From positions 1-6,314 of the forward strand of contig CAIXYX010000043.1 in NCBI GenBank assembly GCA_903923795.1: 6,314 nucleotides of DNA, written 5' to 3'. Below, in pieces: positions 5,422 to 6,314 of this stretch. The notes below the pieces were generated by a model. That model ran no database searches. It was not told the DNA's origin and saw nothing but the letters and a program-made list of their open reading frames with translations. Both the position numbers and the translations under genes were made by a program. Each line of letters opens with the position of its first letter. Position 1 is the stretch's first letter. The stretch comes from an uncultured Microcaldota archaeon. GTDB taxonomy: Archaea; Micrarchaeota; Micrarchaeia; Anstonellales; Anstonellaceae.

Positions 5422-6071
5422 TTCTTGTCACCATTTTTCGGAGAATCTTTCGGGATGTCTTTCGATATTTGAGTTTCTTCTTTCAAAACAGGTTTTATTT
5501 CATCTTTGCCAACGGTTTTCTCCTCTCTCTTTCCCTCTTCCTTCCCATTCCTCTTCTCATCTTCTCTGTCTATCTTCGCCATCTCCCTTCTCATGCCGAA
5601 ATAGTTCTTGCTCCCCCAGTTGAACAATATGGCCTGCCTCGAGCTGTCCTCGTCAGGGAAATGCGTCTCGCGCACCTCGCCCAACACGACGACATGGTCT
5701 CCGGCGTTGAACATGCCTTCCACTTCGCATTCCACCCACGCCAAAGCCCCATCTACAAGAGGGGCCTTCACAGTTTTGGCGGGTTTCAGCGTCAACTGGT
5801 ATTCATCCACCTTGTCTATCATGCGCCCCGTGGCCGAGCCAATCGCCATGGCCTTCTCCATCATGGCCTCGGGCAGAATAGACAACACGAAACTCTTCGA
5901 CGAGCCCAGCAATTCGAGGCTGTATGATTTCGAGTTGAGCGCTACGGCGACCATCGGGGGTTTCACTGAGGCCGGCGTCACCCAATCCACGATAGTGGCA
6001 TTCGACTTGCCCTCGTGCTGCACTGACAGTATGCATGTCTGGCGGGGATAGAATAGGCGGTAATGGTTCAT
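5418..6071 (-). CDS. Flavin reductase-like FMN-binding protein
   Basis: A member of the flavin reductase-like family (FMN-binding split barrel), whose members bind FMN and typically transfer electrons from NAD(P)H to flavin or to partner redox proteins; the substrate here is unknown. The family domain spans about 1-165 of 217 aa. NATIVDWVTPASVKPPMVAVAL (24-45) is the flavin-site motif and GDHVVVLGEV (124-133) the conserved closing strand. RQAILFNWGSKNYFGMRRE follows. Residues 166-217 form a lysine/glutamate-rich, probably disordered tail absent from typical members. The ATG at 6071 matches the usual family start. A GTG at 6080 is also in frame, nearer to a GAGAGG sequence, and would add MKN. 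The gene overlaps Rpp21 by ATGA and diverges from the tRNA gene. No signal peptide is seen, so it is probably cytoplasmic. Confidence 0.9.
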   Translation of the reverse strand: MNHYRLFYPRQTCILSVQHEGKSNATIVDWVTPASVKPPMVAVALNSKSYSLELLGSSKSFVLSILPEAMMEKAMAIGSATGRMIDKVDEYQLTLKPAKTVKAPLVDGALAWVECEVEGMFNAGDHVVVLGEVRETHFPDEDSSRQAILFNWGSKNYFGMRREMAKIDREDEKRNGKEEGKREEKTVGKDEIKPVLKEETQISKDIPKDSPKNGDKK

Positions 6072-6094
6072 GTTTTTCACTTTCCTCTCTCACT

Positions 6095-6104
6095 CTTAAA
6101 AATA
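6095..6104. promoter_or_regulatory. AT-rich TATA-like element shared by divergent genes
   Basis: The stretch CTTAAAAATA lies near the middle of the 53-nt gap between the flavin-reductase ATG (6071) and the tRNA 5' end (6125). Its centre, about 6100, is 25 nt from the tRNA start, the classic archaeal TATA-to-start distance. On the other strand, a start 25 nt away would fall at about 6075, just before the flavin-reductase ATG, which implies an almost leaderless mRNA. No second AT-rich box is visible in the gap. Confidence 0.45.
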
Positions 6105-6163
6105 CAATTCCCCTAATGTTTTACGGGCCCGTAGCTCAGCCCGGTTAGAGCGCCTGTCTTATA

Positions 6164-6202
6164 TGTGGATTCGTCCGGATTGTCGGACGAGCTCTCGAGG
6201 AG
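6164..6202 (+). other. tRNA intron 1, position 37/38 (39 nt)
   Basis: Placed by requiring a 7-nt anticodon loop and an intact anticodon stem. Position 37/38 is the canonical archaeal site. The BHB is relaxed: the bulge TA|T follows C32-A35, which pairs with GAGG (6197-6200) through C-G, U-G and U-A pairs plus an A/G mismatch, and the 3' bulge is AG|A. The intron body holds a perfect 7-bp hairpin, TCGTCCG/CGGACGA (6171-6177, 6184-6190). Shifting the splice sites by one in either direction gives a worse BHB but leaves the anticodon as TAT. Confidence 0.75.
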
Positions 6203-6223
6203 AGCAGGTGACCGGGGGTTCAA

Positions 6224-6257
6224 AGGCCATCGAGATTGATTTCTCGAGGCCGAACAA
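6224..6257 (+). other. tRNA intron 2, T-loop position 58/59 (34 nt)
   Basis: The T-loop is interrupted after TTCAA. The motif is near ideal: central helix GTTC/GAAC (6218-6221, 6252-6255), two 3-nt AAA bulges (6222-6224 and 6256-6258), inner helix GGCC/GGCC (6225-6228, 6248-6251) and an outer helix formed by the T-stem G-run. Cleavage two nt into each bulge, as archaeal splicing endonuclease does, leaves the canonical loop TTCAAAT. The intron tip is a CGAGA/TCTCG hairpin (6231-6235, 6242-6246). Introns at non-canonical positions are known in archaea but are much rarer than those at 37/38. Confidence 0.88.
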
Positions 6258-6273
6258 ATCCCCTCGGGCCCAA

Positions 6274-6283
6274 TTTCTTTATT
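6274..6283 (+). terminator. T-rich terminator candidate after the tRNA
   Basis: TTTCTTTATT follows the discriminator base directly. A short T-rich stretch is the usual termination signal for archaeal tRNA genes. The remaining bases to the window end (6284-6314) show no gene or motif that I can support. Confidence 0.35.
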
Positions 6284-6314
6284 AACCTCCTCAACCCTAT
6301 CAATTCGGTGTCGG

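Larger units (their letters stand above)
6125..6272 (+). tRNA. tRNA-Ile (anticodon UAU) with two introns
   Basis: Every arm can be laid out. The acceptor stem is GGGCCCG (6125-6131) with CGGGCCC (6265-6271) and discriminator A73 at 6272. The D-arm has stem GCTC/GAGC (6134-6137, 6148-6151). The anticodon stem is CCTGT/GCAGG (6153-6157, 6204-6208) with one U-G pair. The variable loop is TGACC (6209-6213) and the T-arm GGGGG/CCCCT (6214-6218, 6260-6264). Removing 6164-6202 gives anticodon loop CTTATAA with anticodon TAT. Removing 6224-6257 restores T-loop TTCAAAT. The mature length is 75 nt and CCA is not encoded. The short variable loop excludes Leu and Ser. The acceptor, A73 and CTNATAA loop agree with archaeal tRNA-Ile. 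Anticodon UAU is unusual: most archaea read AUA with a CAU-encoded tRNA modified to agmatidine. AUA codons do occur in this window, for example at 1504-1506, 2042-2044 and 5466-5468. Confidence 0.9.

Noticed and set aside
6191..6249. The repeated TCTCGAGG and nearby palindromes as a CRISPR-like or insertion-site repeat
   Set aside because: There are only two copies, both explained as parts of tRNA intron secondary structure, with no spacer periodicity or transposon ends.
6125..6272. Reading the tRNA as tRNA-Leu or tRNA-Ser by placing intron 1 at 35/36 (anticodon UAA) or 34/35 (UGA)
   Set aside because: Leu and Ser tRNAs have long variable arms. This one has a 5-nt variable loop, and the alternative registers also lose the A37-A38 pattern of the loop.
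6183..6314. Open minus-strand frames running from the window edge through the tRNA (for example beginning DTELIGLRRLIKKLG)
   Set aside because: They overlap the tRNA exons and introns, which are far better supported by base pairing.
1..6314. Mobile elements, defence genes or other accessory islands
   Set aside because: Nearly all of the window is accounted for by core archaeal genes in a known order; no transposase, integrase, toxin-antitoxin, nuclease-helicase gene or long repeat is visible.

Overview
This window is archaeal and looks chromosomal. It carries ten protein genes on the minus strand and one intron-containing tRNA gene on the plus strand. The archaeal assignment rests on aIF6, prefoldin alpha, ribosomal proteins S19e, L31e, L39e and LX/L18Ae, a PDCD5-family protein, the RNase P protein Rpp21, an archaeal-type FtsY, and bulge-helix-bulge (BHB) tRNA introns. 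The lineage cannot be fixed by eye. Compact ATGA junctions, long low-complexity tails on core proteins, an apparent tRNA-Ile(UAU) and a T-loop intron would fit a divergent or DPANN-like archaeon, but that is inference.

Layout, reading the minus strand in its transcription direction (high to low coordinates): a flavin-reductase-family FMN protein (6071-5418) overlaps the start of rnp4/Rpp21 (5421-5062) by ATGA. After a 93-nt gap with a TATA-like box come S19e (4968-4525), a PDCD5-family protein (4500-4084) and an unrecognised 110-aa protein (4081-3749). After a 70-nt gap come L39e (3678-3520), L31e (3514-2975) and aIF6 (2962-2297, TTG start). After another 70-nt gap come LX/L18Ae (2226-2047), prefoldin alpha (2050-1610) and FtsY (1632-64). 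L39e and LX are short genes of 52 and 59 aa. S19e, PDCD5, L39e, L31e, aIF6, LX, prefoldin alpha and ftsY in this order form a known archaeal translation and protein-biogenesis cluster. Its products cover ribosome structure, subunit joining (aIF6), nascent-chain folding (prefoldin) and membrane targeting (FtsY).

On the plus strand, 6125-6272 is a tRNA gene whose best reading is tRNA-Ile with anticodon UAU. It is interrupted by a 39-nt intron at 37/38 and a 34-nt intron inside the T-loop at 58/59. The T-loop intron has a textbook helix-bulge-helix-bulge-helix structure. The tRNA and the divergent flavin-reductase gene are separated by only 53 nt and may share one AT-rich promoter element.

No mobile element, CRISPR array or defence system is visible, and there is no gene-free stretch longer than 300 nt. 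The most interesting items are the two-intron tRNA-Ile(UAU), the unrecognised protein embedded in the ribosomal cluster, the long low-complexity extensions on L31e and FtsY, and the coupling of a flavoprotein gene to an RNase P subunit gene.
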